Source of the DNA: Artemisia argyi
Lineage: Eukaryota; Streptophyta; Magnoliopsida; Asterales; Asteraceae
Direction of reading: 5' to 3'
Assembly (NCBI GenBank): GCA_030686995.1
Contig: CM060703.1
Span: forward strand, 4,186,501 to 4,250,500
Length of the DNA: 64,000 nucleotides
In this document: in pieces, positions 36,041 through 47,425 of the stretch
How the letters are laid out: each line of letters begins with the position of its first letter
Numbering within the stretch: the stretch's first letter is position 1
Translations under genes and position numbers: made by a program
Notes under the pieces: model-generated
Databases searched by the model: none
Seen by the model: the letters and a program-made list of their open reading frames with translations, nothing else
Told to the model about the DNA's origin: nothing

Positions 36041-36415
36041 TAGAGGTGGCAAAACGGGCGGACCGGGCGGGCACGGGCTACGGGCTAAACGGACTATGGG
36101 CTAAAAGGGCGCGGGCCAAACGGGCGCATCTTATACGAATCGTCTTAAAAAAGACCTAAAACAACAAAAAAAAAATTCCTCAAACGTAACATCTCATTTA
36201 TATTTAAGTAACTAAATATATTATATCCACAAGTTTTTCATTAAAAACAATTTAATGCGAGAGAAAAACATGTGCCCATTTTACCCATTTAATTTCTAAA
36301 TGGGCAATATATGCCCATTTAAAAAAAAAAGAGGGGGACCAAATGTACCCAAATCTTTTAAAAATTTGACCATTTAGCCAATTTTTTTGATTTTTGGCAT
36401 AAATTGCCACCTCTA
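36041..36415. mobile_element. hAT-type MITE (375 bp)
   Basis: Ends TAGAGGTGGCAAAACGGGC and TTGCCACCTCTA, inverted, with the 8-base duplication CTTTAAAC (36033-36040 and 36416-36423). The left arm is rich in 'acgggc' repeats. Confidence 0.87.
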
Positions 36416-36423
36416 CTTTAAAC

Positions 36424-37354
36424 CATTTCCACAAACTAAAACACGACCCTCCAACACTAAAATACAAATAGCCATCGAACAACTTAACTTTAATTTGCTT
36501 TGGTCTTTAATTTGGATTTTGATTTAAGGTTTCGGTTTTGAATGTCTATGTTGATTACGGGTTTCAGTTTTAACTTTAATTTTAAAGACATGAAGGAGGA
36601 TTTGTGTTGCGGTAGTGGGTCATGTGAGGAAGAGGATGGGGTCAAACAAAATTTTATGATGGTTGGAAAAACAGGTGGAAGAAGGGTGTATAAATTATAA
36701 AAGATTTTGATTGATTGATTTTTATTTTTTTTTTCAAAAAAAAAAAAAAATAAATAAAAATAAAATAAAAAATAAAAAAAAGTCAAATATGTGGAAATAA
36801 CATGCTCCACATAGGACAATCAGGTTAGACGGGCCACCGTATACATTTAAAAAAAATAATAATAAAAAGTAAATAAATAAATAAAAGATGATTAAACAAT
36901 TGATAATTTAAATACATTTACAAGTCATTAGCCCAAATTTAAATGTACAAGTTTTAAAGCCTGATGTACAAGACATGGTTTGGATAGTGGACATGATAAA
37001 GAAACATAACTAAGATGAGCTTTTTGCTTTTTGGTATTTTACGTTGGGACAAGTTATACATACCTCCAAAAATACCAATGGCACACCTCCTTTTTTAGTT
37101 AGTTTTTTTATTTTTTTTTTTATTTATTTTTTTTTTTTTCATAATTTTGTTTATATTATAAAACTTTGAAACAAAAAATGCGGAATAAAAAATATAATGT
37201 TTAACAAGTCAAAAGTATTAAACTTGCAAAAAGTATATAACAGAAACTGATAAAAAATTTATATTGTACCGTAAACTGATGAAAAAAAAAAACATGCTTT
37301 TATATCTTTTTGTACTTTTCTTATGGGCGAGGAGAGGTATGTGTAACATAACCC
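36424..37354. other. Low-complexity AT-rich intergenic stretch
   Basis: Runs of poly(T), poly(A) and 'aaat' repeats (around 36720-36780 and 37090-37140). No gene or element boundary recognised. Confidence 0.5.
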
Positions 37355-37363
37355 TTCAATTTT

Positions 37364-37535
37364 GGGAGATGATCTGCACACTCCATAAAATAATTTGGAC
37401 ATTCAAATTTATTGTGTTTGGACATTTATACCCACACAAGGGTAAAAATGTAAGAGTGGTTGTGAGGGTATAAATGTTCAAATACAATAATTTTGAGTGT
37501 CCCAATAATTTTGTAGAGTGTGCAAATCACTTTCC
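37364..37535. mobile_element. Mutator-type foldback MITE (172 bp)
   Basis: Same family as the one at 20761, with arms containing 'gat-tgcacactcc' and 'ggtataaatgt'. Flanks TTCAATTTT (37355-37363) and TTCCATTTT (37536-37544) are a 9-base duplication with one mismatch. Confidence 0.85.
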
Positions 37536-37778
37536 TTCCATTTTCTACCAACATGATAAAGGCTTTTTTTTTTTCATCGACATGATGATTTGTGTATGAA
37601 ATTTTTTTAACTTTAAGATGAGCTTATGATTAAATTAAGAGGAACATTTTTAAATGGACCATAATCACTACCTATTTTCGAAACAAACCGTCGCATAACT
37701 TTTTTACAAAAATGGACTTTTGATTGTCATCCGTTAGATTGATTAGTAGATTACTTTTTAACCATACACGTGTATGCC

Positions 37779-38030
37779 AACGAGTGTTGGGCGAGTCTTG
37801 AGCCTGGGCGAGGGGCGGGGCGAAGTGTTGGGTGAGTCTTGATCCTGGGCGAGGGCGGGGACGAAATGTTTGGCGAGTGGTGGGCGAGTACTATACGTTC
37901 TATCAAGTTAAACGCTGGGTGACCAAGCTAGGCGAGTTGGGCAAGCAAGGTTGGGCTAGTTGGGTGAGTGCTGGGCGAGCGAGAGTGTCGGGCGAGTTCC
38001 TAGGTGAGCATGCTGAGCGAGAGGCTGTTT
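37779..38030 (+). repeat. Degenerate GGGCGAGt minisatellite
   Basis: About 250 bases in which 'tgggcgag' and close variants recur many times at irregular spacing. Markedly G-rich on + in an AT-rich setting. It encodes only an artefactual frame. Confidence 0.85.
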
Positions 38031-38059
38031 TATGTTTTGATGTGGACTGTTGACCGATG

Positions 38060-39175
38060 AAGCTAAGAATCTTGCGTGCATAAATGGCTCATTAGCCAAT
38101 AACGAGTCTTTAACTTATTATGTTTGTTTGAGTTTGGCTATAAATGTGTAATAGACTATTACTTAAGAAAAGAAGAGAAGGAAAGAATTATAAAGAGAAC
38201 ACAGGAAAATAGATTACAAGACAGCATAGTAAAAATGTATAGAAATGAAAAAGGATCTTACGAATGTGGTTAGCAGTATGATTGTTTATAGACACACGAT
38301 AATATGACAATATAAAACTCATCGTAACTCTGGGTGTAATGTTTAGATCCGATGACGAGGCCTAACTCAGACGGCCTACAACAATCATCTATTGATTGAG
38401 CCATTTGGTGAGCCGTGCATAAAACAATTTAACTATACAATTTACCACAATCTATTTTTTTATTACATTAGACAAGGTTTTCTTGACATTTTAGCCAATC
38501 TTTGGATGATATTCAACTCAAATTGCATTGTCTATCTTATATATGCAATGCAATTAGTATGTCTTTAGGAGAACTTTTCATACGGGGTTACTTTGGTGAA
38601 ACTACCCACATGGAGTAAAGAGAAGAAGCTTTACTTACTTATATATTGTGGTGAATATTGTTTGAATAAACTGAGATTATTATTATGTTGTTGCTTTAAC
38701 ATGTTCAATTTCGTTTAAGGAGAAAAGAAATGAAATTTAATTTGTGCTGCAACAATTCATATAACATCTAAATTTTTTCTTGTCTAACTTTTATATGCAA
38801 TTAATAGTCACCTTATCCTTAATTTCCTATTAGCAATTAACATAGAGAATAACTAAATATCCCAAATGACTAAAATAGATAATACTTATAAATATTTGAA
38901 GTAAGAAACTGCAATTTTAGTTTTTTATAACGCTATAATAGTTTTAATAATAATACTTTTATGTGACACAAAAATGATAACCTTGTTTGAGTTGGCATCA
39001 AATGTCTAACAACGTGTAACCAACTTTGAAAAAAATCCTAATTTTTGTTAATGACTTATTTATCTTTTTGCTTAATTTGTAATTTTGATTGTTTATATCA
39101 AATTAGATGGCTATACAACGTTTATGTTTAGTGGGTATATGATGGTGATGGGCTATCTTAATACAAGTTGTTGAA
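38060..39175. repeat. Non-coding repeat subunits (block 3, left part)
   Basis: Aligns with about 13960-15320 of block 2 (same 'aaaaggatcttacgaat' start, same downstream order, same 'gtttatgtttagtgggtatatgatgg' end) but lacks the LINE insertion and the 230-base insertion found there. Confidence 0.75.
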
Positions 39176-39327
39176 TAATATATAGAGAAAAGTTCATTTG
39201 CTGATCAGTTTTTTTGTACAAACTGAAGGAGTTATCTGGAGCGTCCGTTTACATTTAATCTTACGGTCCATATTATTCTAAGATTTATTTTTAGTTTTGT
39301 CTTTTCCTCCATCATATAAATAGTTTA

Positions 39328-39809
39328 TTTTTTATTATTCCCTCATTTTTCACACACAGCTTTCGTTACCAACTAACTTTCTCTCTCTTACTTTCAGTTT
39401 CTCCAAATTTTGTAAACCCTAATCTAATCAAATTAATCATCTATTATCATCAAATTAATCATCTATTATCATCAATTGTTATCATTCGTTCTCGTTATCA
39501 TCAATGGTGTTTTTTTATTTGAATGAACCGGTTATTGAAGAATCAGTTTCTGCTGATTTTGTTAATGATTGTGATGCATTGTATGGAGTGGATGAAGATT
39601 CAGCTTCAGCTAATGTGATTAATGATTGTGATGCATCGGATGGAGTGGCTGAAGATTCAGTTTCAGCTAACGTGGTTAATGCTTTTGATGCATTAGATGG
39701 AGTAGTTGAAGAATCAGTTTCAGCTGATGTGGTTAAACCATCAAGCTACATTTCCCCTCCTCTCCTCTCCAAGACCACTCAACCAACATCCACAGTGATC
39801 AAAGATTGA
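39328..39809 (+). CDS. Small gene or fragment with 19-residue tandem repeats
   Basis: A frame at 39504-39809 (101 residues) carries just over three copies of a 19-residue acidic unit (EESVSADFVNDCDALYGVD type, period 57 bases), then a Ser/Pro-rich tail. Upstream is plant-like promoter structure: CATATAAATA near 39317, a C/T-rich leader, and a duplicated 'aaattaatcatctattatc' 5'-UTR stretch. It sits in an 870-base segment (about 39180-40045) foreign to the repeat array. I do not recognise the family. The N-terminal part of a FAR1/MULE-related protein is one possibility, not supported by any domain here. Confidence 0.45.
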
Positions 39810-40045
39810 AGAAGAAGGGCATCATTAGGCACCCATAACCCATCCATGAGGGGCTCTATCAAAACAACCTACATTTCCCTCTCAAAGGAAAACTTCAGTT
39901 GCTTGGGAACACTCACCCTCTATGATGACCAACCATTACCTCCTGTAGCAGTTTATTGAGTGGACCAAGCAAGTTCATCTTTCACTCCTTGCTATTCCAC
40001 CCATCATAAACTGCCCACCCAAACCATATACCCTTCACAATGCAT
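39810..40045. other. Unrecognised remainder of the inserted segment
   Basis: Follows the repeat-containing frame. Short pieces read as open frames without resemblance I can name. The repeat array resumes at about 40046 ('attgctcgatgttgtttaaag'). Confidence 0.3.
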
Positions 40046-40441
40046 TGTCTATTGCTCGATGTTGTTTAAAGAAATAAAAACAATGAACTGTAGAAACTAC
40101 TAATTCATACAAATTCCAAACTTTTTATCATTTTGACTAAAATAAATAGGTCAAAAATAGTATTATGTCATTGGCTTCTATGCTAGATATTGTTTGAAGA
40201 AGAAAAAAAAATGTTGAATCAAAGTAACCATCAAATCATAGAAATTCTGAACTTTTAGGAACCACGTGGGTAGTGTAATTTTATAGGTGTGCCATTATAT
40301 CTTTAGGGCAATGCCCAGATCAAAATCAAATGCTGAGATTTAACTCGGACGACTTGTACCAATTGTTTGTAGACCGAGCCGTTTGGTGGGCGGTATAGAA
40401 ACCAGTTTAATCTTGCATTTCATCGGAACGTTACATTTTTT

Positions 40442-41062
40442 TAGGGGTGGCAATTGAGTCGTGTTCGTGTTGACATATTCGGGTTCGCGGGTTGAAATAA
40501 CCTCAACCCAAACACGACCAATTTATTATCGTGTCAAGAAGCTCAACCCTAACCCAGACTTGCATAACACGTATAACCCGTTTATGACCCGTTTAACCTA
40601 TTTAAGTAAATAGGTCAAGCGGTGAATAAGGTTGGTGGTTTGTTGATGTAACTAGCTTAAATGCAAAAATGATATAAGAATCTAAAATATGATAAAAATA
40701 ACAAACAAATAACTATACGACAATTTCAATGATATATGAGTTATAACTTATAAGCGTCAATTTCAATAAAATCTGAGTTATAATCATAATTCATTCATAT
40801 TAAGAACATAACAAAATACATTTAATCTAGATCCAACATTAAAACCCGGTTATATATTTAATTTTTAGAGGCTTATATACTTAAACGGGTTCACGTGTTG
40901 ACGTGTTAAATACTTGCTCAACCCAAGCACGACCCGTTTATTAAACGGGTTAGACGGGTTGACCTATTTTTGAAACAAACTTGTTTATCCTTAACCCAAA
41001 CCTGTTTAACTTCGTGTCGGGTTCGCGTCGTTTATCATGTCGTGTCGAGAATTCCACCCCTA
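40442..41062. mobile_element. hAT-type MITE (621 bp)
   Basis: Ends TAGGGGTGGCAATTGAGTCG and GAATTCCACCCCTA, inverted and imperfect, inside a T-run that serves as a 7-8 base duplication (ATTTTTT). Block 1 and block 2 subunits lack it. The arms hold inverted 'acccg/cgggt' clusters. Confidence 0.85.
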
Positions 41063-41304
41063 ATTTTTTTACAATACACTAGATGTTCTTGACATTATAC
41101 AAATCCATGGTGGATATGCAATTTCAATTGCATTGTCACAAAATAACTTTACTTCAGTTTGGTATCAATTTTCACTAGCTTGATTAGAAAAAAAATCTGC
41201 AAAGAAGATAAATACTAATATTTTATTATGTCAACGAAAGGAGTTATGACACATGTCACTAGAGAGCTTCTTATACGAGGTTACGAAACTTGTTTGAAGT
41301 TCTA

Positions 41305-41348
41305 GTCCCACATTGGGTAATGAGAATAAATCTTGCTTAGTTATATAT
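41305..41348 (+). promoter_or_regulatory. USE-like box plus TATA box (repeat subunit)
   Basis: GTCCCACATTG at 41305-41315 matches RTCCCACATCG except one base. TATATAT begins 26 bases later. Confidence 0.4.
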
Positions 41349-41596
41349 GGTATTTAATATGGCATAAATAGATTTGGATTAGTTTTATGTTGTTGGTTTC
41401 TAGTGTAGATATTGTTTGAGAAAAAAAAAATAAAAAGAAATTAAAAAAAAATAAATAATCAACTAGCAATTTTATACATTTCAAACTTTTTATCGTTTCT
41501 TTTTATATTCGGTTAGTAGTCACCTTAATTCCTTATTTCCTATAAGTAATTAACATGTGAAGCTACGTCCCAAACTTCCAATGACCATAATAATAA

Positions 41597-44090
41597 TCTT
41601 ATATACTAAAAGCTTAAGTAGTCTTATAAATGCAAAGTGCTTACAATAAATGTTTCATGAATTGATGGTACCATATGCAAGACTCAAGATGGGCGAATTG
41701 AATGTAAAAATATGAAGAGTGACTATTGAAGTTGAAGTGTTGTTGGAGTTATGAGAATGTCATTAATATAAGAAAACCAAAAGATTTTAAACCCTCAATC
41801 TCTTTTCCTCCCATGAGTTACAACTTACAAGCAAATCATATTAAACCATTATATAAAGAGTTGTGTAGGAATGTGAGTTGGCCATGCTTTCAAACATGGA
41901 ATGGATGGTTGCACGCATGCCATTGGCAGGTTCTTACAAGGTCAAACTCATCTCCTCAGTCTCATTTTAGTCATTGTATATGAGTAGTTGATTAGAAGAG
42001 AAGTACATGTTGTTGAATGTATAGCCATATAGGTGTAAGTTTTGTGTTGTGCCCTCTGTGAATTGTAGCAATGGATGTCGATTTTATTTTTAACTCGATT
42101 AGTCAGTCCATGTTTATTACTGTGCATATATACACGATATGATCATTTTCGTGGTTTATTCTATTAGTAGGCTTGCAATGCACAAAGTTTGATTTGTGTA
42201 CCTCTTTATGATACCGTTGGTAACTTCATTTTTATCATACTTCTTTTACATTTATTACTCAACCATTTGTAAATCTTGATTCAAAGACCGATTTTTGTTT
42301 TCTGAATAGTGGCAAGGCGGTAAACTTTATCTTGGAGCATGCAAAAATTGATATAGTTTTTGTCCAAGATAAAAAAGTTAACAATGTTCATTATATATTT
42401 CCATCAATTATTAAGTGTGGTTTATCTTTGCAGTTTTTGGATCCGGAGTGTATACATACTCAACGCCTCAAGAGTGAGAAATTAGTTTTTAGAAAAATAT
42501 ATATGTGGTTGAGAAATCAAAAATATTAGCCTAAGTAATATCATGATATTGTGGTCGCAACAATTGTTTGTTTCACTGCAATGGAGGATGAGGAAAAAGA
42601 ATCCTTAAGTTGCCAATAATGAGTGTATTATCAAAGTTTTTTGATTTGACTTTATGCATATATTAAGTTGTTAACTATACCTTATGTAATGTTGGACGAA
42701 TAATAAATGTGAGATTTCAAGATTGAATCCAAATATGTACAACCGCGCCATGTTTAATTGCAAGAAGTAATGAAGGTGAATACGAAGTGTTTGTTGGAAT
42801 ATAAATGAAATGGTTCGGTTATCAAGAAGATGAATATGAAGTGTTAGATGCATTAGATGGTTTTTGCAATCAAAAAAGTCATTATAATTAGCAGGGACCA
42901 ATTGTAGATTTGTAGATAACAGAGTTGAGAGTTCATCGCCCTTTTAATAATTTTTATGTTTCTTAATTGAATTAGTCGATTGATGTCAATATTTATTCAT
43001 TCATCCATAGTAAAAGTTTTGTCACTTTGTGTATTAGGGTTGTCTACTGTTATATATCCACAAATATTGTCAATTTAATTTAATAGACATCTATAATCAT
43101 TATGAAGTTATTTTAGTTTTTCTCCATCCGCCAGTAAAAAGTGTAAAATAAAGTACGGTGCAATGGACACAATCAATAACATTATATGGCTGGCAGCCAT
43201 GAGTATGATAATTTAATGAAGTTTAGAACACTAATCTCATATGAATATTGCCCTTACTAATTTATATGTGTTAAGTACATAGATACGAGTGACATAAAGG
43301 CTTCATATGTTAAACATGTTTTAAACTTATTTTATGCTTAATTTACAAACAGTTAATGGCCATAATGAAATTCTCAAAAAAGGTTAACTTTAGCCTTTAT
43401 AGAGATAAATCCATCAAGTTTTTTTATGACTTGATACATTGCTCATGCTCTTAGCCTCTTAGGTGTTTGGTTTAGCTTATCATGATTGATAAAGTAAAAC
43501 GACAAAAAGTTAAATGAATATTAAAATAATGTAATTATTAAATAAGAATATAAAAGTCTTTTAATATAACCTCTACTACTTACTATAATGCATGCATAAT
43601 TTTCTTTAAATTTAAATTTTTTAAATTTGAGTAATTTGTAATTTTTATAGTACTCTTTACAAAACAAATTTAAATGCAAGTTGTACTCATTATAATTAAT
43701 TCGGTTTAAATGACAACCTTTAAAACACATCACGCAACATGCATTTACCTAAAACCTATAGCAGCACCAAAACTAGTGCCGCACAAAACATATAAAAAAG
43801 TGAAGAAGCACAACTAAAAGAACTAAACTATAAATGAACAAAATAATTACCGTTGCGTAGACATTAACAAAATTTTTCCAATAATCAACAAAATTGTCAC
43901 AAGACAGCACGAGTTATAGATTGTTGTATATTTACACAAACATTACGTTATGAACATTTAGATAAAGCCTAACAAAATCCGACCATCACCAAAACATGAT
44001 AGTTTCAAACATGATGAAAATTAGTGTTGAACATTACACTATAAACACTTAGATAGAACCCGTGTGCAACGCACGGGTCTGATTGACTAG
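41597..44090 (+). mobile_element. Non-autonomous Helitron (2494 bp)
   Basis: Starts with TCTTATATACTAAAAGC directly after an A. Ends with a hairpin (CCCGTG at 44059-44064 pairing with CACGGG at 44072-44077), 9 bases, then CTAG before a T. TC..CTRR ends, a 3' hairpin and insertion between A and T without duplication define Helitrons. Flanking repeat sequence joins cleanly when it is removed. No Rep/helicase frame. Short open frames at 41726 and 42332 may be captured fragments but are unrecognised. Confidence 0.88.
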
Positions 44091-44786
44091 TGTTTATAAA
44101 TATTTGAACTAAGAAATTGTAATTTGATTTCTTTTAATGTTGTGGTAGATTCAAAAATAGTAATACTTTAATGTGACACTAAATAACTTTGTTTGAGTTT
44201 GGTTATGAATGTCTAATAGACTATTACTTAAAGAAAAGAAAAAAAGAATTATAAATGAACACCAACAAATAGATTACAAGACTGCGTCGAAAAAATGTAT
44301 AGAAATGAAAAAAGATCTTATGAATGAGGTTAGTAGTATGATTGTTACAGGTGCGCCATTATATAATATCACTTGGCAATAAAAAAGTATGAACCTCATC
44401 ATATCTTTGGGGTAATGTATGTTCTAATTCAATTGTGAGGTCTAACTCGCAGGGCCTGTACCAATCATCTCCGGACCAAGCAGATGTTTGATGGGTTGTA
44501 CATAAATTAGTTTACTTTTGCATTTTACCACAACATGCCAAATTTTGTTGCATTACACTACATGTTCTTGACAGTATACAAAATCCATAAAGATATCCAA
44601 CTCCTATTGCATCATCAATAAATAACCATACTTGAGTTTGGCATCAAATATTAGTAGTTTGATGAGAAAAAAACTCAATGTGTAAAAAGAAGATGCAAAA
44701 CATTTGATTGCGTCAACACAAAATCTTATGTCTCTAGAACACCCTTTTATATGGGGTTATTTTGAGAAACTTGTTTTAAGTACTCG

Positions 44787-44829
44787 ATCCCACATGGGAA
44801 AAGAAAAGAAGTTTTTCTTATTTATAAAG
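44787..44829 (+). promoter_or_regulatory. USE-like box plus TATA box (repeat subunit)
   Basis: ATCCCACATGG at 44787-44797 and TATAAAG from 44823, with 25 bases between. Paralogue of the pairs at 2746 and 12348. Confidence 0.4.
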
Positions 44830-45680
44830 TGTGGGGAATGAGTGTAATTTGTAAACAAGTTGAAGGTTAGTATATGTTGTGGGGTGTATTATTGGATGTT
44901 TTTTTAGTAATTAAAAACAACCTCAACTTATATAAAATTTGAACTTTTTGTAATTTTTACTAAAACAAAATTCGAACTTTTTGTAATTTTTACTATAACA
45001 AACGATTACTCACGAATAGCAGCATCGATGTATAGTGTTCACCAAATTTAATTCCGTCGATCTGGTGTGTGTGATTCTCTTTTAATCATTTATTTGTGTA
45101 GCGTCGAACAATTTAAGTTGCAAACTTGCAATTCGATATTTCTCTATTTACTTAGATACCACCAAATAATCTTATATTGTTACACTTTTTATCCTAAAAC
45201 GTTTTTCAAAAAATTCAAAAGTGAAAGATGACAGGTTAGAAGAGGATCTGAAGTCAAAGCCGATGTCTACCCTCTCATGGATATGTCAAAATTCAGTATC
45301 TGCATATTGTATACTTGTATGTGTATAAACCTAACGCACATCTAAAATGTGTAGAAATAAAAAAGGATCTTACGAATGAGATTACTAATGTGATAGTTTA
45401 GAGGCGTACCATAATAAAAATATAAAACTCCTCATAACTCTGGGTATAATGTCCGGATCTTAAGATGAGGTGTCGAGGTTTAAGTGTTTAATGCAAACAA
45501 CATGTACCGATCGTCGGAGGATGTTCAGTTTAACTATATAATTTACCCCAATATGCCATTCTTTATTATACATAAGATTATCTTGACATTTTAGCCAATC
45601 TACGGAGGATATTCAAACTCCAATTGCAAATTAATATGTCTCAAAGAAAACTTTTTTATTTGGGGTTACTTTTGTGAAAC

Positions 45681-45727
45681 TTCCCACATGGAGTAAAGAG
45701 AAGAAGAAGCTTTGCTTACTTATATAT
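45681..45727 (+). promoter_or_regulatory. USE-like box plus TATA box (spacing widened)
   Basis: TTCCCACATGG followed by TATATAT after 29 bases. A 3-base 'aag' gain in the purine tract between them explains the wider spacing. Confidence 0.25.
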
Positions 45728-46111
45728 TATGGTGAACATGATTTTTTAATAAACTGAGATTGGTATTAATGTATTATGTTGTTGGTTTCACATTCTCGAT
45801 GCATGTTTATGGAGAGAAAAAAAACAATATGGGTGACTTTTGTGAAACTTCTCGCATGTTTATGGAGAGAGAGAGAGAGAAAAAAAAATAAAATAAAATA
45901 AAATAAATAAAAAATATGGGTGCTTACTTATATATTATGGTGAACATGGTTTTTTAATCTAATTTTTTTTAGTCTATCTTTTATATGCAAATTAGTACTA
46001 TGTCTCTAAGCAAAATTTTGATATGGGGTGACTTTTGTGAAACTTCTCACATGGAGTAAAACAGGGCCGTTTAGTGGAATTTGGGTGCCCTGAGCCGTAA
46101 CAAAAAAAGCT

Positions 46112-46130
46112 CCCCCCCCCCCCCCCCCCC
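46112..46130 (+). repeat. Poly(C) tract, 19 bases
   Basis: An uninterrupted C run within block 3. The block 1 equivalent near 3755 has only six. It is a likely sequencing and replication slippage site. Confidence 0.95.
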
Positions 46131-47425
46131 TTCCCCCTTTAAGAATAATATACGAGTAAAACAACCATTATCAATGCTAAAAATCTAAGGCTACAAAGTA
46201 AAAATTCTGACACTATAGCAAATTAATGGCATCTTATAAACTTAGATGCATTGTTTATTAGTCCATATATAATAACAGGGCACCACCAATTATAATCATA
46301 TAACCAAATATCAATCTTACATTTTTTAACAGCTTCAGTTCTATCAAACGATTTACAGGATAACCATATGGGTGATGTTCAAATTCTTAACAAATTGAAA
46401 ATGTCAATTAAAAATATAAAGTAAACAAGTAGAAGTTTTACCTTATGTCCTTATAATAGCAAAAACAAATGATGTATAGGCCAATGATATCATTGTTCCG
46501 ATCGATATCAATACTCAAAACTATGGATAGTTTTCTTTTTTTTTTCCTTCTTGATTGTGGGACGTCGACTCGAATTTATATATGCAACTAGACATGTCAA
46601 ATGTATATATGAATCGGGCTTCTAAAAAATTTGGTGCCCCTCCAAATAATGGGGCCCTATTCCCTGGCCCATGTTTCCCTTGCCTTAATCCGGGCCTGGA
46701 GTAAAGAGAAGAAGCTTTTTACTTATATATGGTGGTGAACATGGTTTGAATAAAAATGTGTAGAAATGAAAAAGGATCTTACGGATGAGATTAGTAGTTT
46801 GATTGTTTAGAGACACACGATATTAACAAAATAAAACTCATCATAACTTTCTGTGTAATGTTCATATCTATTGATGAGGTCTAACTTGGACGACATGTAC
46901 CAGTCGTTTATAGATTGTGCCATTTGGTGAGTCATGCATGACTAGTTTAACTGTACAATTTACCGCAATATACCATTTTTAGATTTTCTTGACATTTTAG
47001 CCAACCTATGGAGGATGTTGAACTCCAATTGCAGTGTCCATCTTTTATATGCAAATTAGTATGTCTCTAAGAAAACTTTATATATGGGGTTACTTTTGTG
47101 AAACTTCTCACATGGAGTAAATAGAAGCAGCTTTGCTTACTTATATATTGTGGTGAATATGGTTTTAATAAATTGAGATTAGTATTATGTTGTTGGTTTC
47201 ACATGTTCGATGTTGTTTATGGAGAAAAGAAACAATACCGAACACGAAAATCAATAATTCATATAACATCTAAATATTTTGTCATCTTGTTGAGAAGTTT
47301 ATCTTCTATTTGCAATTAGCAAGTCGCCTTATCCTTAATTTCCTATTAGCAATTAATATGATGAATTTCATTTCTATTAATAAGGGTTTTGTTAAACACT
47401 ACACATTGGGTAATGCTTAAAACAC

